NCBI GenBank assembly: GCA_026260175.1
Contig: JAKCWW010002712.1
Location: 21,879-42,737 of the forward strand
Source: Reticulitermes lucifugus
Lineage: Eukaryota > Arthropoda > Insecta > Blattodea > Rhinotermitidae
DNA: 20,859 nucleotides
Reading direction: 5' to 3'
The position numbers were made by a program, and so were the translations under genes. The notes below the pieces were generated by a model that was given only the letters and a program-made list of their open reading frames with translations, ran no database searches and was not told where the DNA came from. Position 1 is the stretch's first letter; each line of letters begins with the position of its first letter. This document shows positions 1 through 9,259 of this stretch, in pieces.

Positions 1-123
1 GGGGGGGGGGTGATCCTCAAAGTTGGTACTCACATCGAAGGAAACACAACGCACATCCCTGAAGAAATTTTGTTACAAATGTTTATTTCCAACTACTGCA
101 CAATGTTAGTGTTAGTGTTTACG

Positions 124-166
124 CTCCTACATGTTTCGGCTACCCATTGTATCCATCATCAGGGAA
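124..166 (-). ncRNA. Hammerhead-ribozyme-like module in left arm
   Basis: Read on the minus strand the segment gives TTCC, CTGATGA, an extra T, a weak hairpin closed by GG/CC, then GAAAC, AT, GTA and GGAG. CTGATGA and GAAA match the conserved hammerhead core; GTA would be an acceptable NUH cleavage triplet; TTCC/GGAG could form a 4-bp stem I. Departures from consensus are the extra T before helix II and an extremely short stem III. Activity is not shown by sequence alone. Confidence 0.35.
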
Positions 167-232
167 CTACAATAGTATAAAGACAGAAGCAGCGTATCAT
201 ATGTCAATGAATGGTAAACATATATACATTAG

Positions 233-382
233 ATCTGCGCTCTTCTGGGATATTACTCTTGACCCGTGAAAATGGGACCGATACGTTGTCCCGAAACGTC
301 GGTAAACAATTACCACACGACGCCGCGTAATATCCCAGAAGTGGGCAGATTTCTTCAACATCGCGGCGGAAGCCTAAAATGA
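233..382. mobile_element. 150-bp non-coding insertion with 13-bp target-site duplication
   Basis: The block is flanked by a perfect 13-bp direct repeat, ATATATACATTAG, at 220-232 and 383-395, as expected of a target-site duplication. Inside it a perfect 15-bp inverted repeat, CTTCTGGGATATTAC (242-256) and its complement (327-341), brackets a hairpin GGGAC/GTCCC followed by GAAACGTCGG. The stretch after GAAAC (GTCGGTAA, then a tail near CGCGTAATATCCCAG) resembles the right arm of the element at 4350-4435, so the two belong to one non-coding family. It sits within the centre of the foldback element at 88-545 and is therefore younger. Transposition machinery must come from elsewhere. Confidence 0.65.
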
Positions 383-468
383 ATATATACATTAGCTTTC
401 TATAACAGTCAGTGATGTTTAGCTTTCACAGATATACGATATGCTGTTTGTGTCTTTATAATAATGTA

Positions 469-513
469 GCTCACTGATGATGGCTGTAATGGGTAGCCGA
501 AACATGTAGGAGC
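469..513 (+). ncRNA. Hammerhead-ribozyme-like module in right arm
   Basis: The plus strand reads GCTC, A, CTGATGA, T, GGCT-loop-AGCC, GAAAC, AT, GTA, G, GAGC. Helix II has 4 bp (GGCT/AGCC), GTA is a permitted cleavage triplet, and GCTC/GAGC could form stem I apart from an A-G mismatch next to the core. It is the mirror copy of the module in the left arm and the better-paired of the two in helix II. The family is known to tolerate short helix III in Penelope-like elements; that this copy works is inference. Confidence 0.4.
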
Positions 514-545
514 GCAAAATGAACTTTGTGCAGTAGTTGGCAATA

Positions 546-880
546 GAACTTGTGTGCAGAAGACAACTGCACGGAATATTTATAACATTAAGAAATTCTG
601 TGAGTTGATTATATCTGTGGAAATAACTTCTGTTTGTTCTAAGAACCAAGTAAACTCTGCAGGAAGATGTGTGATTTTATTTACTGTTAAGACTTTGAAG
701 ATTAAAATTAATCTACATTGTATATAAAGATTCATTTCGTACCTCACAGAGAACACAATTTGCTTCCTAGAACAATCGGTGTACAGGGGAAATAATGGTT
801 GCTTATTGTAAGAATCACACGGAACACAACAATGTGGATAAAATACAGAGTTGTAAGCTACACATACAGCTACCACTGTC
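546..880. other. Intergenic sequence, nothing recognised
   Basis: AT-rich sequence between the foldback element and the first SINE. I see only short chance reading frames, no repeats of note and no RNA gene. Confidence 0.5.
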
Positions 881-1146
881 TTTTTTTATTGAATGGCCCC
901 GCAGCAGATGCTACAGACGCACCGCAGCCTTGAAGGCTTATTGTGCAACCCTGTGATGAAGATTATGTTTTTTCTGCTTTTTCATTTTAATGGAGCACCG
1001 GTGTAATGAAACTGACAGGGGAAAACCGAAGTACTTTGAGAAAAACCTGTCCCAGTGCCACTTTGTCCACCACAAATCCCACATGGACCGACCCGGGCCT
1101 CCGCAGTGAGAGGCTGGCGACTAACTGCCTGAGCCATGGCACGGCC
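881..1146 (-). mobile_element. tRNA-derived SINE, family A, copy 1
   Basis: On the minus strand the element starts near GCCGTGCCATGGCTCAGGCA (a Pol III A-box-like tRNA start). It continues through a body shared almost base for base with copy 3 (TGTGGGATTTGTGGTGGACA, then GGCACTGGGACAGGTTTTTC) and ends in CAATAAAAAAA. The expected B box is damaged here: where copy 3 reads GGTTCGATCCC this copy has lost several bases. Length is about 265 bp. SINEs of this kind are copied by LINE enzymes and encode nothing; the reading frames across it on both strands are artefacts of the repeat. Confidence 0.85.
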
Positions 1147-1589
1147 TATCGCTATCTTACAGCTTGTCAAGAAGCGGTCGTGACACTCACTGTCACTAAA
1201 GTTACGAAAACGATGTAAACGTTATTTGTGATAGCTAACTTGCGAGCTACACTCGAGCGATTGATTGATTACTGAGTCATTTAACAGCGCTACGTCAGCT
1301 ACGTAAATTAAGTAGCGTTGACTGGTAGAGTGTCTGTGAACGATGTTAGGAAGGATATGAATGCATGCTGTGCTAAGGCACTGGCTGGGATTATGCCGAA
1401 AAGCTGATAAGAATTTAGGCAGGAGAGTCCGACAATAGAACCCTTGACCCCAGACGAAGCAACAGCACGAACCAAGCGCCAACCGCCACAGTGCGGTGGT
1501 CAGTACTTTTCTTTTTTCAAGCGTGTTATTTCACGACATATTAGTTACTAATCATATAGTGTCGCTGATGAATGGATATGGATGACATG
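1147..1589. other. Repeat-like intergenic sequence
   Basis: Contains GCGCTACGTCAGCTACGTAA followed by a near-palindromic AAGTAGCGTTGACTGG around 1287-1327. I associate similar wording with dispersed cockroach and termite repeats, but this is memory and not a match I can demonstrate. No convincing coding sequence. Confidence 0.3.
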
Positions 1590-1735
1590 ATACTGACAGA
1601 GGAATACCGAAGTACTCTGAGAAAATCCTGTCCCACTGCCACTTCGGGCACCACAAATCCCAGACAGAGTGTCCTGGGGTTAAACCCGAGTATCGGCGGT
1701 TATAGGCCGGCGAATACCTTCCCAAGCCGTGACAC
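1590..1735 (-). mobile_element. SINE family A, copy 2, old and 3'-truncated
   Basis: Read on minus, GTGTCACGGCTTGGGAAGG aligns with the GTGTCATGGCTCAAGCGG start of copy 3. TCGCCGGCCT and the body (GGGATTTGTGGTG, then GTGGCAGTGGGACAGG and GTACTTCGGT) also align. The B box has drifted to GGGTTTAACCCC. Similarity stops shortly after CTGTCAGTATCATG, so the last 100-odd bases seen in copies 1 and 3 are missing. It is clearly more diverged than the other two copies and probably an older insertion or a separate subfamily. Confidence 0.65.
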
Positions 1736-2208
1736 TGCCCTATCCGTTTCATCACATGCATTTACTGCATTCAATTTGGAAAAAGAACGAAGATATCGAA
1801 TTTGAAACATCAAGTTAAAACATCTGAATTGCGAATCGTGTTTCATGTATGTGTCATGCAGTAGACATGTCGAGTTGTGAAACTTGACCAATGGAAGTCT
1901 TCCATTCTGTGTAAGCAAGCTACTCACCAATAAACACCTCTGCTTGCCAACATAATGTTCTGACGACGACTACAAAGATACCCTGCTGAACCGAAAAGCG
2001 ATCCTGACCCCAGGACTGCGTAATATAATTAACAGCTGTTTGCAAGCAACGTCATACATGAATCATGAGGAAAATGTGATCTGTCAGATACTAGCTGCTA
2101 TGACAAATAAGTGTATCGGAATGCAGTAATAAGGAATCCTCTATGTATGAAATTGTTAATGTCGTTGTCGACATGGTTTCCACAGTTGTGTGTGTCTCCT
2201 AATGGCAG
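1736..2208. other. Intergenic sequence, nothing recognised
   Basis: No reading frame with recognisable content, no RNA gene and no clear repeat found on either strand. Confidence 0.45.
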
Positions 2209-2211
2209 GAT

Positions 2212-2534
2212 TCATTCAGTAGTCTGTCTTCTGATAGGTCCATAGCCTCTTCCAAAGCGAGTTCTCCACAGAGTGCGATCTAGTCGTTCCTCTTTCAATT
2301 TACAGTATCCTCTCCTTTCCTTAAGTTCATCCAGTAGCTGCTTACGTCTTCTTCCTCTTCTTTCCGTTACTTCTGTCCTTCCTTCTATCATTCCTTCAAT
2401 GACGTGCTTTAGAAGGCAGTTCCTACGCAAGCTGTGACCAATTCATTTAGCCTTCCTTCTTTTTATTTTATGTAGGATATTCCTCTCCTCCTTGACTCAA
2501 TGTAATACTTCTGCATTTTTCACACGATAGGATG
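2212..2534 (-). pseudogene. LINE (non-LTR retrotransposon) reverse-transcriptase C-terminal remnant
   Basis: The minus strand translates in one frame into the C-terminal tail found in many insect non-LTR retrotransposon reverse transcriptases. In order it shows VKNAEVLH, VKEERNILHKIKRRKAK, IGHSLRRNCLLKHVIEG, RRGRRRKQLLDELKERRGYC and DRTLWRTRFGRGYGP. Two in-frame stops interrupt it, one after AEVLH and one where the family normally has tryptophan before IGH. The piece is therefore dead. No upstream palm domain or endonuclease is adjacent, so it is a truncated 3' end, typical of LINE insertions. Clade (Jockey, CR1 or RTE type) cannot be decided from this tail. Confidence 0.75.
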
Positions 2535-2954
2535 ACAAATTGCCCTGGATTTGTTACGAATATATGAGAAAGGTCTCAATGTCTCAATTAGCCCGGATTC
2601 CGATTATGCTGCAGAATAAGTGACCAAGTCTGTGGTAATAGGGCTTTTCCGAAAACTTCAAATAAATGCTTTTATCAAGAAATTTTCCGCCTTATGAAAT
2701 CCACATTTTTATGACCGTTATTACAAAGTTCCGCCGTTGGACTATATCCTTACTTTCTTGCAAGGATACACTTTCAAAATCAGACGCACATAACTGCGGA
2801 TAAAGACACATTTCTACGTATATCAAACATTACTTCCTGAATGGTTAATGTACAGTTCTGTCACTCGCCTAGGAGAGATCAATGCGATTAGGAAGTTGTA
2901 ACAGTTGAGATCGAACCGGGTACCTGAGCAGTGCAACATACAGACAGGGTTTGT
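2535..2954. other. Intergenic sequence, nothing recognised
   Basis: AT-rich, no supported reading frame. It may include more of the decayed LINE, but I could not follow the protein similarity further upstream. Confidence 0.4.
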
Positions 2955-2964
2955 CGAGAACCCT

Positions 2965-3254
2965 AGCCGTGTCATGGCTCAAGCGGTTAGTCGCCGGCCT
3001 CTCACCGCGGAGGCCCAGGTTCGATCCCGGGTCTGTCCATGTGGGATTTGTGGTGGACAAAGTGGCACTGGGACAGGTTTTTCTCCGACTCTTCGGGTTT
3101 TCCCTGTCAATTTCATTCCACCGGTGCTCCATTAAAATGAAAAAGCAGAAAAAAAATCATCTTCATCACAGGGTTGCACAATAAGCCTCCAGGCTGCGGA
3201 GCGTCCGTAGCATCTGCTGCGGGGTCCTTCAATAAATAAATAGATAAAAAAAGG
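2965..3254 (+). mobile_element. tRNA-derived SINE, family A, copy 3 (best preserved)
   Basis: This is the most complete copy. It has an A-box region (TGGCTCAAGCGGTTAGTCGC) and an intact B box (GGTTCGATCCC) about 40 bases later, as in a tRNA head. A body of about 150 bp follows, then TAGCATCTGCTGCGGGG and a tail of AATAAATAAATAGATAAAAA. A possible 9-bp target-site duplication flanks it with one mismatch: CGAGAACCC at 2955-2963 and CGAGGACCC at 3255-3263. Internal Pol III promoter elements imply it could be transcribed if the context allows. Confidence 0.85.
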
Positions 3255-3263
3255 CGAGGACCC

Positions 3264-4219
3264 GATATTTCAGGTGTTGTCAACAGCCACTAACTACACC
3301 TTCTTACCCATAACACGACACGGCTCTTACATCTGTATTTCGCACTTGATAACACGTTCCACATGTATGGAAAGAAGTATTAATTTGTGACACAGCGCTA
3401 CAGGCTATCCAGTCATGTAAAGCCGCCCACAGTACAGGAATACAAACACAACCGCAAAATCATGTACTCCAATTATAAAAGGAGAAAATATTTTAGTAGA
3501 TCACGTAAATTGATCCCAAGTCAGAGGTCCTTTGCGATAGTTCTTATGATGCCAGTTTTTAGGATGAGTTGTTAATCCCAGACAACTCCCAAGCTGGATG
3601 ACCGCCCCTTGGCGGCTATCCGCAACAAATACATTCGCAACAAATTCAGGACAGGTTCCAATGGCAGGCATTTCCGAACTCAGTGACAAACGTTGTGATC
3701 TGAGAAAAGCAAGGAAAAACCATCTGAACGACTACCAAGTATGGTATGAAAAGTTTACACTAGTGTTTATCTACATTCCTGGCACAGCGAGCATCTTAAA
3801 AGCCTCGCTAATTCTGCTCACCTCTTTCCCAAAAATTATAAGTGTCTCAAATCGCGAGCCCAGACAACGTAACATATATCACGGCAACATATTTCCAGCA
3901 TCTGCCTTAAATAAGGCGAGTAGAAACCTAACATTAACTGCGTTGCATTACACCAAAGCATGTAAACAGTCACTCACGGCAAATTCGAGAAGTGGCGATC
4001 ACTGCGCTGTGCTGTCTGGTGTCACGCGAAACAGTCCGAGTATAGTGATGTGTGTGGCCATTTAAACATTTAAAAAGAAGTCTGTATGCTGCCGTAGTTG
4101 ACAGAACTTTGACAAAATTTAAAAGCTGCTGCTGATACTCCTAGTCACATGCAGTCAGCAGTTTGCGAAGGATGGCTGTACTGAAAGGCTGCCTCATACT
4201 GAAGAATCAAGTCTTGTGC
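3264..4219. other. Intergenic sequence with one long unsupported reading frame
   Basis: A 155-codon open frame runs at 3598-4065 (+). It has no recognisable domain, no strong codon bias, and overlaps a minus-strand frame (3501-3689). That minus-strand frame includes GLTTHPKNWHHKNYRKGPLT, which faintly recalls conceptual translations from the 5' flank of insect LINEs. I regard neither as a demonstrated gene. Confidence 0.3.
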
Positions 4220-4435
4220 GATATGACGCTTTGCAGATTGGTAAATAGTTCCTGGCGCTTCGGAGGAGCTTGCTGCCTCCCTTTTCAGGGTAGTCCAAAA
4301 AAGAGGGAAGCTTCCACTTACCAGTCTACATGACGTTATATCCCAGAGACTTCCCTCTTCTTGGACTACCCTGAAGATGAAGGTAACTTCTCCAAAACGT
4401 CGGTAAGTCTTTATCAACATACACGGCGTTATATC
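4220..4435. mobile_element. Inverted pair of short non-coding elements
   Basis: Left arm 4220-4310 and right arm 4350-4435 are inverted copies. The inner 27 bases pair almost perfectly (CTTCCCTCTTCTTGGACTAC and the complementary AGTCCAAAAAAGAGGGAAG). The outer parts are diverged but both end in a GCGTTATATC-like motif. The loop holds a third ACGTTATATCCCAG. The same ending occurs in the 150-bp insertion at 233-382. A 91-codon minus-strand frame runs through the repeat (contains GSLWDITSCRLVSG) and is most likely a repeat artefact rather than a gene. Confidence 0.6.
4363..4409 (+). ncRNA. Decayed hammerhead-like module
   Basis: Plus strand: GACTACC, CTGAAGA, T, GAAG-loop-CTTC, TCC, AAAAC, GTC, GGTAAGTC. 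The segments flanking the core pair well as a stem I (GACTACC with GGTAAGTC, one bulged base), and GTC is the classic cleavage triplet. The essential G of GAAA is replaced by A, as expected from CpG decay, so this copy is probably inactive. Confidence 0.3.
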
Positions 4436-4543
4436 ACTAAATATCCTTGAATATTCGTCAAATAATTTGTAAGGACCTCAAATCTTGACCACTTCATAGT
4501 TTTCCACGAATCACTCAGCCACTGGAAATGTTAATGAACACAT

Positions 4544-4564
4544 CACAAAGTCACGGACTTTGTG
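4544..4564. repeat. Perfect 9-bp hairpin
   Basis: CACAAAGTC, a 3-base loop ACG, then GACTTTGTG form a perfect stem. It lies in otherwise featureless sequence and may be the remnant of a palindromic repeat; no function is implied. Confidence 0.5.
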
Positions 4565-5469
4565 AACACGGTAATGAAACTTATGTTTCCATGACAACAG
4601 AAGTTTATTGACTAGCCAACGAACTATAAACTTTTTGAAAGTCCTTCATTATGGTGATAAGTAATGATGGAAATGCGGTTTTCCCCTTACCTCTAAACTA
4701 CTTCTGGCACCAGAGAGACGACACGGTGACTGGATTGCTTGCTCCTTGAGACAGGTGTTAAGTAAAGTAAACAACTCGCTAAGAACAGTGCTGTTGCATT
4801 AACACTTCAATGCGCAGACTAATTGTGCGGTAGACTTGCTGCCATAATTACGTAAGGTGTAACACTACCTCTCCTTTCCTCTTCTGCCTTATTCCCATGA
4901 TGCTCTTGTTTGTTCAGTAACATTTCACTAATTTCTTGTCACTGAAAACGAGCGTGTTTAGACAGGGGTCTACAAGACCACAACGAAGCAGAAACATTTA
5001 TGCTGGCATGAAAAACGATTCCTCAACAAATATGGCAATTATTATTAATCAAAGAGGAAAGAAACTGACTGTCTGGAGCAGAGAATCTGATATCTGCTCA
5101 GATGGTCAAGAAATTCCTCGCCTTTTGTTGTCACCGAAGGTTAATTTTTGTCCACACCAAAGCCCACCACTGACCTCAAATAGGTCCAGTCCATGCTCTG
5201 ATACACACTTTATTGAAGATCCACTTTAACTTTATCCTATCTTTGCCTAAATCTCATTGGCCTCTTCCCTCCAGATTGCTGACTAATATGTTGTGGGTAT
5301 TTCTGATCTAGCCCACGCGTGCAACATAGGCCGCCCATATCATCTTAACACTGTAAAAATGCGGGGTGTCTCACCAATCTTTTTCCTCAGCTCCCCACTT
5401 GCAGAGGTAGCTTCACCGCATACGAGTAAGAAGCCTGCGAGGTCGACTCATTCCATACACGATTCTTTA
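4565..5469. other. Intergenic sequence, nothing recognised
   Basis: Short open frames (for example 97 codons at 4936-5229, +) have no recognisable motif, signal peptide or partner exons. The stretch next to 5470 may belong to the transposase remnant. Confidence 0.35.
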
Positions 5470-5618
5470 AGAGCCGATCACCAGGTTCTGAGCAGGGCTC
5501 ACAACTTCTGAGAATATTTCTCGACATGCGACAAAGCTCTTTTCTTGAAATACTGGCAGTTTCTGTTCGAATATTGTCTTCCAGTTCTTGCCCAGTACGT
5601 AGGTTATCCTCAGTCTTC
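5470..5618 (-). pseudogene. Probable DNA-transposon transposase C-terminal remnant
   Basis: The minus strand gives KTEDNLRTGQELEDNIRT followed by ETASISRKELCRMSRNILRS and CEPC, then drifts into unrecognised sequence. The pattern (ELxxNIR...I....L.R....RR.C.....G) resembles the helical C-terminus following the catalytic domain of insect Tc1/mariner-type transposases. There the usual wording is close to 'RIR..I..I....L.R....RRC.....GGHF'. Nothing upstream in the same frame shows the DDE/D catalytic residues, so at best this is a dead fragment. The match is from memory and short; an unrelated frame is possible. Confidence 0.35.
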
Positions 5619-6644
5619 TCATCTTGTTAATTCTCCAAATAACGGTGTCAGGATTAATTTGACGTAACGGTCAGAAATCGCTTTTTTCGAAAAACACGGG
5701 TCCTATAGCTTTATGCGTACTCACTGCATTTTAAAGTGATATAAAGGGAACTTAACTTGGATTTTCGTAACATCAGTATCTGCCATTGTGGCTGTTTGCG
5801 TTCCTACACACGTGTTTTACGTCCTTCAGCACTAAACCTATGATTCGACATTTTTCCACTATTCTGTATGTTGCTCTTGTACACGGCATTGTAGAAAAGG
5901 GATACATTTTTTTTAAGAAAACTTACGGTATAATTTTTTCCATGACGCATTTTGGCACAACTTTTGCAAAGGAGCCTCTACTAGCCATTGGATAGGAAAG
6001 AGCACCTTTATATAACACTTTCATACTCGTCTCTTACACCCGATGTTATTACACATTTGTCATCTTTGTTCACTAAACAAGAAGCAACTTCGCTCCATTT
6101 TCCCTGTATTAACAGCAGCCGTGAAACCCTTACACCAAAATTTCCCACAACACCTTAGCCTTGCCAACCACGGTTTTACCAATCACGATGTTTTTCAGGA
6201 ACGTAAACTATGCAGTTAGTTGTTGAGGCAATTCTGTAAAGCCGCCATTTACTGCAACAAGAACACTATAATTTTGAAAGCATACATTCTGCACGGATAA
6301 AGTTTTGGAAATTTGAAGTGACAAATGGATATTCCAATAACAAAGACAGGTCAATATAACAACCTGCACATATATGTGATCTTATGTCCTGTGTGAAAAA
6401 CACATTTTAGAAGAACAAAGTAGCTGCATAAACTATTCTTATGCAAGGATGGTAACTGATGCAATAGTCTTTGGCAACACATTAAAACAACAACCAGTAA
6501 GTAATACGAATAAGTTTGAAACACAAGATAATTCTTCAAAACTTTAAAATTACACTATTCTAATGGTAAATGCTTTTAATGCCTCTTGAATTAGGGTTAT
6601 AGGATTCTTCAGGATAGTATATCCTGCTTCTAAATAAAATACAT
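5619..6644. other. Intergenic sequence, nothing recognised
   Basis: Composition becomes more AT-rich after about 6300. No supported gene on either strand. If the proposed poly(A) site is right, this is downstream of the echinoid transcript. Confidence 0.4.
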
Positions 6645-6665
6645 TTATATTATACACATAACATC

Positions 6666-6690
6666 TTTATTTGACACTCACTGCTTTATT
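6666..6690 (-). terminator. Paired polyadenylation signals
   Basis: Read on minus: GAATAAAGCAGTGAGTGTCA and then AATAAAGATG, followed by a GT-rich downstream element. Two canonical hexamers 19 bases apart with a GU-rich tail is a convincing eukaryotic poly(A) configuration. Its assignment to echinoid rests on there being no other gene between. Confidence 0.5.
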
Positions 6691-7148
6691 CTGTACAAAA
6701 TAAATGGCTTCAGCTTCACATGTATTTACACAAGAGTTCACATACTGAACATTTTCAAATAAAACATAAACATAATAAAAAATGTTAGTTCACTTTGTTC
6801 ATTGTACAAGAAATACATCAACAGCTTTAAGTAATGGATCCTTGAATATTTCAATCAATACTCCATCTACACACCAAAATTTCATTCAATATACATACTT
6901 TATATGATATCTTTGTGCTATACAATGAACAAAGACAAGTATGTGGTTTTATTTATCTATAGTATTTAGTAATGTTTCATCATGATATTGAGATCATAAA
7001 AAATTATGACATTTTATTGTTACCATCTTCCTTGAAATAAAAGTTTATGTTGCTTTGAAAAACAAATGAAAAAATGATACTGGACGGTGGGAGGTAATCT
7101 TTGATCCCATTTTACTCATACATAGTTCATCAAAAACTGCACAACTGG

Positions 7149-7170
7149 ATATATATATATATATATATAT
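7149..7170. repeat. (AT)n microsatellite
   Basis: An uninterrupted run of about 11 AT units, then GCTATATATTAAATAT. Simple sequence, likely length-polymorphic. Confidence 0.9.
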
Positions 7171-7749
7171 GCTATATATTAAATATCTAGATATGAGGAA
7201 TCCAGTAAACATTTCCTGAAAACTTCATATTCACAGAATTTCAGAACCACTGTCATAATTTATTTATATAAAACAAACTTTGATATTAACTTACACAAAA
7301 AAATCTAAAACAAAATCCAGACTTGGTACAAGAGTAAAGCCACGAGACACAGTAAAAAAAAGCCTACATTTACACATTTAATTTTGCTGTTTATTGTGTA
7401 GTGTTTAGAAACTGGACCATGGTTTCTTTAATTGTAGTGGTGTGGTATCATAAAATCAGCCCCATATTAAGACTGGCATAACATACAAAGGTGTATAAAA
7501 TAATCTGCAAGTCCTAGCAGTGCTGTAAAACCATTTATTTTTGTCTCATTAACGGTTTCCAATTTATCCTTTGAGCTTCAGTTAAGTTTTAAATTTTCTG
7601 ACACTTGAGGGTTAGGTGGTTCTTTGCATATATTCAGGATATAATGTTACAGATGCAACTGAATAAATATAACAGATGTAAAAGGTTAAGAAATTGTGGG
7701 TGATGTTAAGATATTTGTCCTCTTCATGTGAAACTACATCCAAAGCAGT

Positions 7750-8048
7750 GAGAACTAACTGGTTTCTGCACTTTGTCCATTGTCGGGAAATCTAAAATCA
7801 TGACATTTTGGAAGCTGGATCTGCTTCCGTCCTCAGGTGAAGGGGGAGGGAGACACCTACTCAGTTGTGTCCCTTAGACCAAGCTAACCTCAATCACTGG
7901 ACGACTGAGGTTAGCTTGGTCTAAGGGACTCAACTGAGTAGGTGTCTCCCTCCCCCTTCACCTGAGGATGGAATCAGATCCAGCTTCCGAAACATCGTGA
8001 TTTTAGATTTCTGGACAATGGACAAAGTCCAGAAACCCATTAGTTCTC
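7750..8048. mobile_element. Near-perfect hairpin element with 143-bp arms
   Basis: Arms 7750-7892 and 7906-8048 are inverted copies differing at about a dozen of 143 positions, with a 13-base loop (ATCACTGGACGAC). The inner 70 bases of each arm (through CTTAGACCAAGCTAACCTCA) are almost identical. No protein is encoded. The right arm carries an intact hammerhead-like core (7958-8000), and the left arm carries a decayed mirror copy. It is a foldback or MITE-like insertion. If the long 3' UTR is real, the transcript would contain about 140 bp of intramolecular double-stranded RNA. No convincing target-site duplication was found. Confidence 0.8.
7958..8000 (+). ncRNA. Hammerhead-ribozyme-like module in hairpin element
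   Basis: Plus strand: TCAC, CTGAGGA, T, GGAA-loop-TTCC, GAAAC, ATC, GTGA. The core residues are intact, helix II has at least 4 bp, ATC is a valid NUH triplet, and TCAC/GTGA could form stem I. The orientation is antisense to echinoid. Stem III would be almost absent, so self-cleavage might need a dimer. Confidence 0.35.
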
Positions 8049-9259
8049 AATGTTACATACCATCGTCAGAACCTTTTAGAATTTACGTCCAAAACATTTG
8101 CTACATGACTGAAGCACAAAATATTTTAAACACTTAGTTCAGTATTTCTTGGTAATAATTCATTTCTTTTGGAAGGAGATTATTCCTCCCAAAGACTTCC
8201 ACGTATCACTGAGCTGTAGCACAAATTTTCTATTTTATGCCAGTGTTCTGCATTTTAAGGTTATAAAATTGTTCATATGTAATTAATATATTCTATTAAT
8301 AGCATATGCAGTTTAATTAATGCTACATATGTAAGAAATTAAACATGTCTCTGTTAATAAGGCAGTTATTTCCTTTTTGGGAATGTAGTTTGCCAATTAC
8401 CCTTGTTGAAAATTCACTTTAAGGTTTTTTTAAATTTATTGTTTGTGTTGAAATTGACTGCATAACGGTATAAGAACTGGAAACAGTATGGACATTTTCA
8501 ATGAGGCATCTTTGTATACTGTCCAATTTGGAAAACACGAAATGACCCAAACCACATGCAGATGGAAAAACACCCAATTTCTGAAACATACAGCAAGTGA
8601 ACCTCAGATAATCGACAATGTCCAACATAACTGTGGTGCTGTAAAAATCAAATAGCTTGCATTATAGTGCCATTCTTAATGCAATTATAGATTATATGCT
8701 AGAGAAAACACATTTCAGACAAGGACAGGATGACCAGTAACTGCTGTACTGTGTGTTGTGTAGTGATATGCAGCAAATGTTAAATGGATTCCTCATGACT
8801 TTCACTTACTCACACATCTATCCAACAAACTGCATTCATACAAGTATACACACCAAACCACAGCCACACTTAAAATGATTTTGAGCATTTTTATCAGTAA
8901 CAACATGAATCATAACTTTTAAAACAATGTACAAGTTACAACAGTAAGATATTAGCAGCATTTTGGTCCCTACATTTAATACAAAACAAAAGGGCTTGAT
9001 TCATTATGCTGTTTGTCCAAGGGATGGCACATTTACAAGAAATCTTTTCCTATTTGCATGTGAGAGATCACAAAAACTGTTTGACTGACAAAAACAATGT
9101 CATGTTCCACTTGACATAAAACTCTTATGCAAACAGTGCAGATACACAATACCACACTGAGTCCTTCATACTTAAAAGGTCCTTAGTTCAAATTCTGTCC
9201 TGGAGACCAACTGCCCTGACTGAGAATTTTTGTACTCTTTTGCCAGTTTCTTTTTCAAA

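Larger units (their letters stand above)
88..545. mobile_element. Foldback (inverted-arm) element, interrupted by a younger insertion
   Basis: Two imperfect inverted arms face each other: about 88-221 and about 414-545. Both arms share CCAACTACTGCACAA at the outer side and CTCCTACATGTTTCGGCTAC (and its complement) in the middle. Toward the centre the match becomes patchy (AGC-TATC-TAT..., then TAAACAT). Removing the insertion at 233-382 leaves a short loop, so the original element was a roughly 290-bp foldback. Each arm carries a hammerhead-like core (124-166 on minus, 469-513 on plus). No protein is encoded; short reading frames here are incidental. Outer boundaries are approximate and I found no clear flanking duplication. 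Family unknown to me. Confidence 0.7.

Noticed and set aside
1..10. Run of ten G at the window start
   Set aside because: Could be a contig edge, a sequencing artefact or a simple homopolymer; nothing next to it helps decide, so I make no claim.
2965..3040. tRNA gene from the A and B boxes of SINE family A
   Set aside because: The same tRNA-like start is followed by an identical non-tRNA body in the other copies; repeat, not gene.
3598..4065. 155-codon open frame on the plus strand
   Set aside because: No recognisable domain, splice context or conserved motif, and a long frame also exists on the opposite strand; treated as chance or transposon debris.
4936..5511. Two plus-strand frames of 97 and 72 codons
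   Set aside because: No motifs recognised; the second lies opposite the transposase-like remnant on the minus strand.
8276..8345. AT-rich partial palindrome with repeated CATATG
   Set aside because: Interrupted pairing and very high AT content make this likely by chance.
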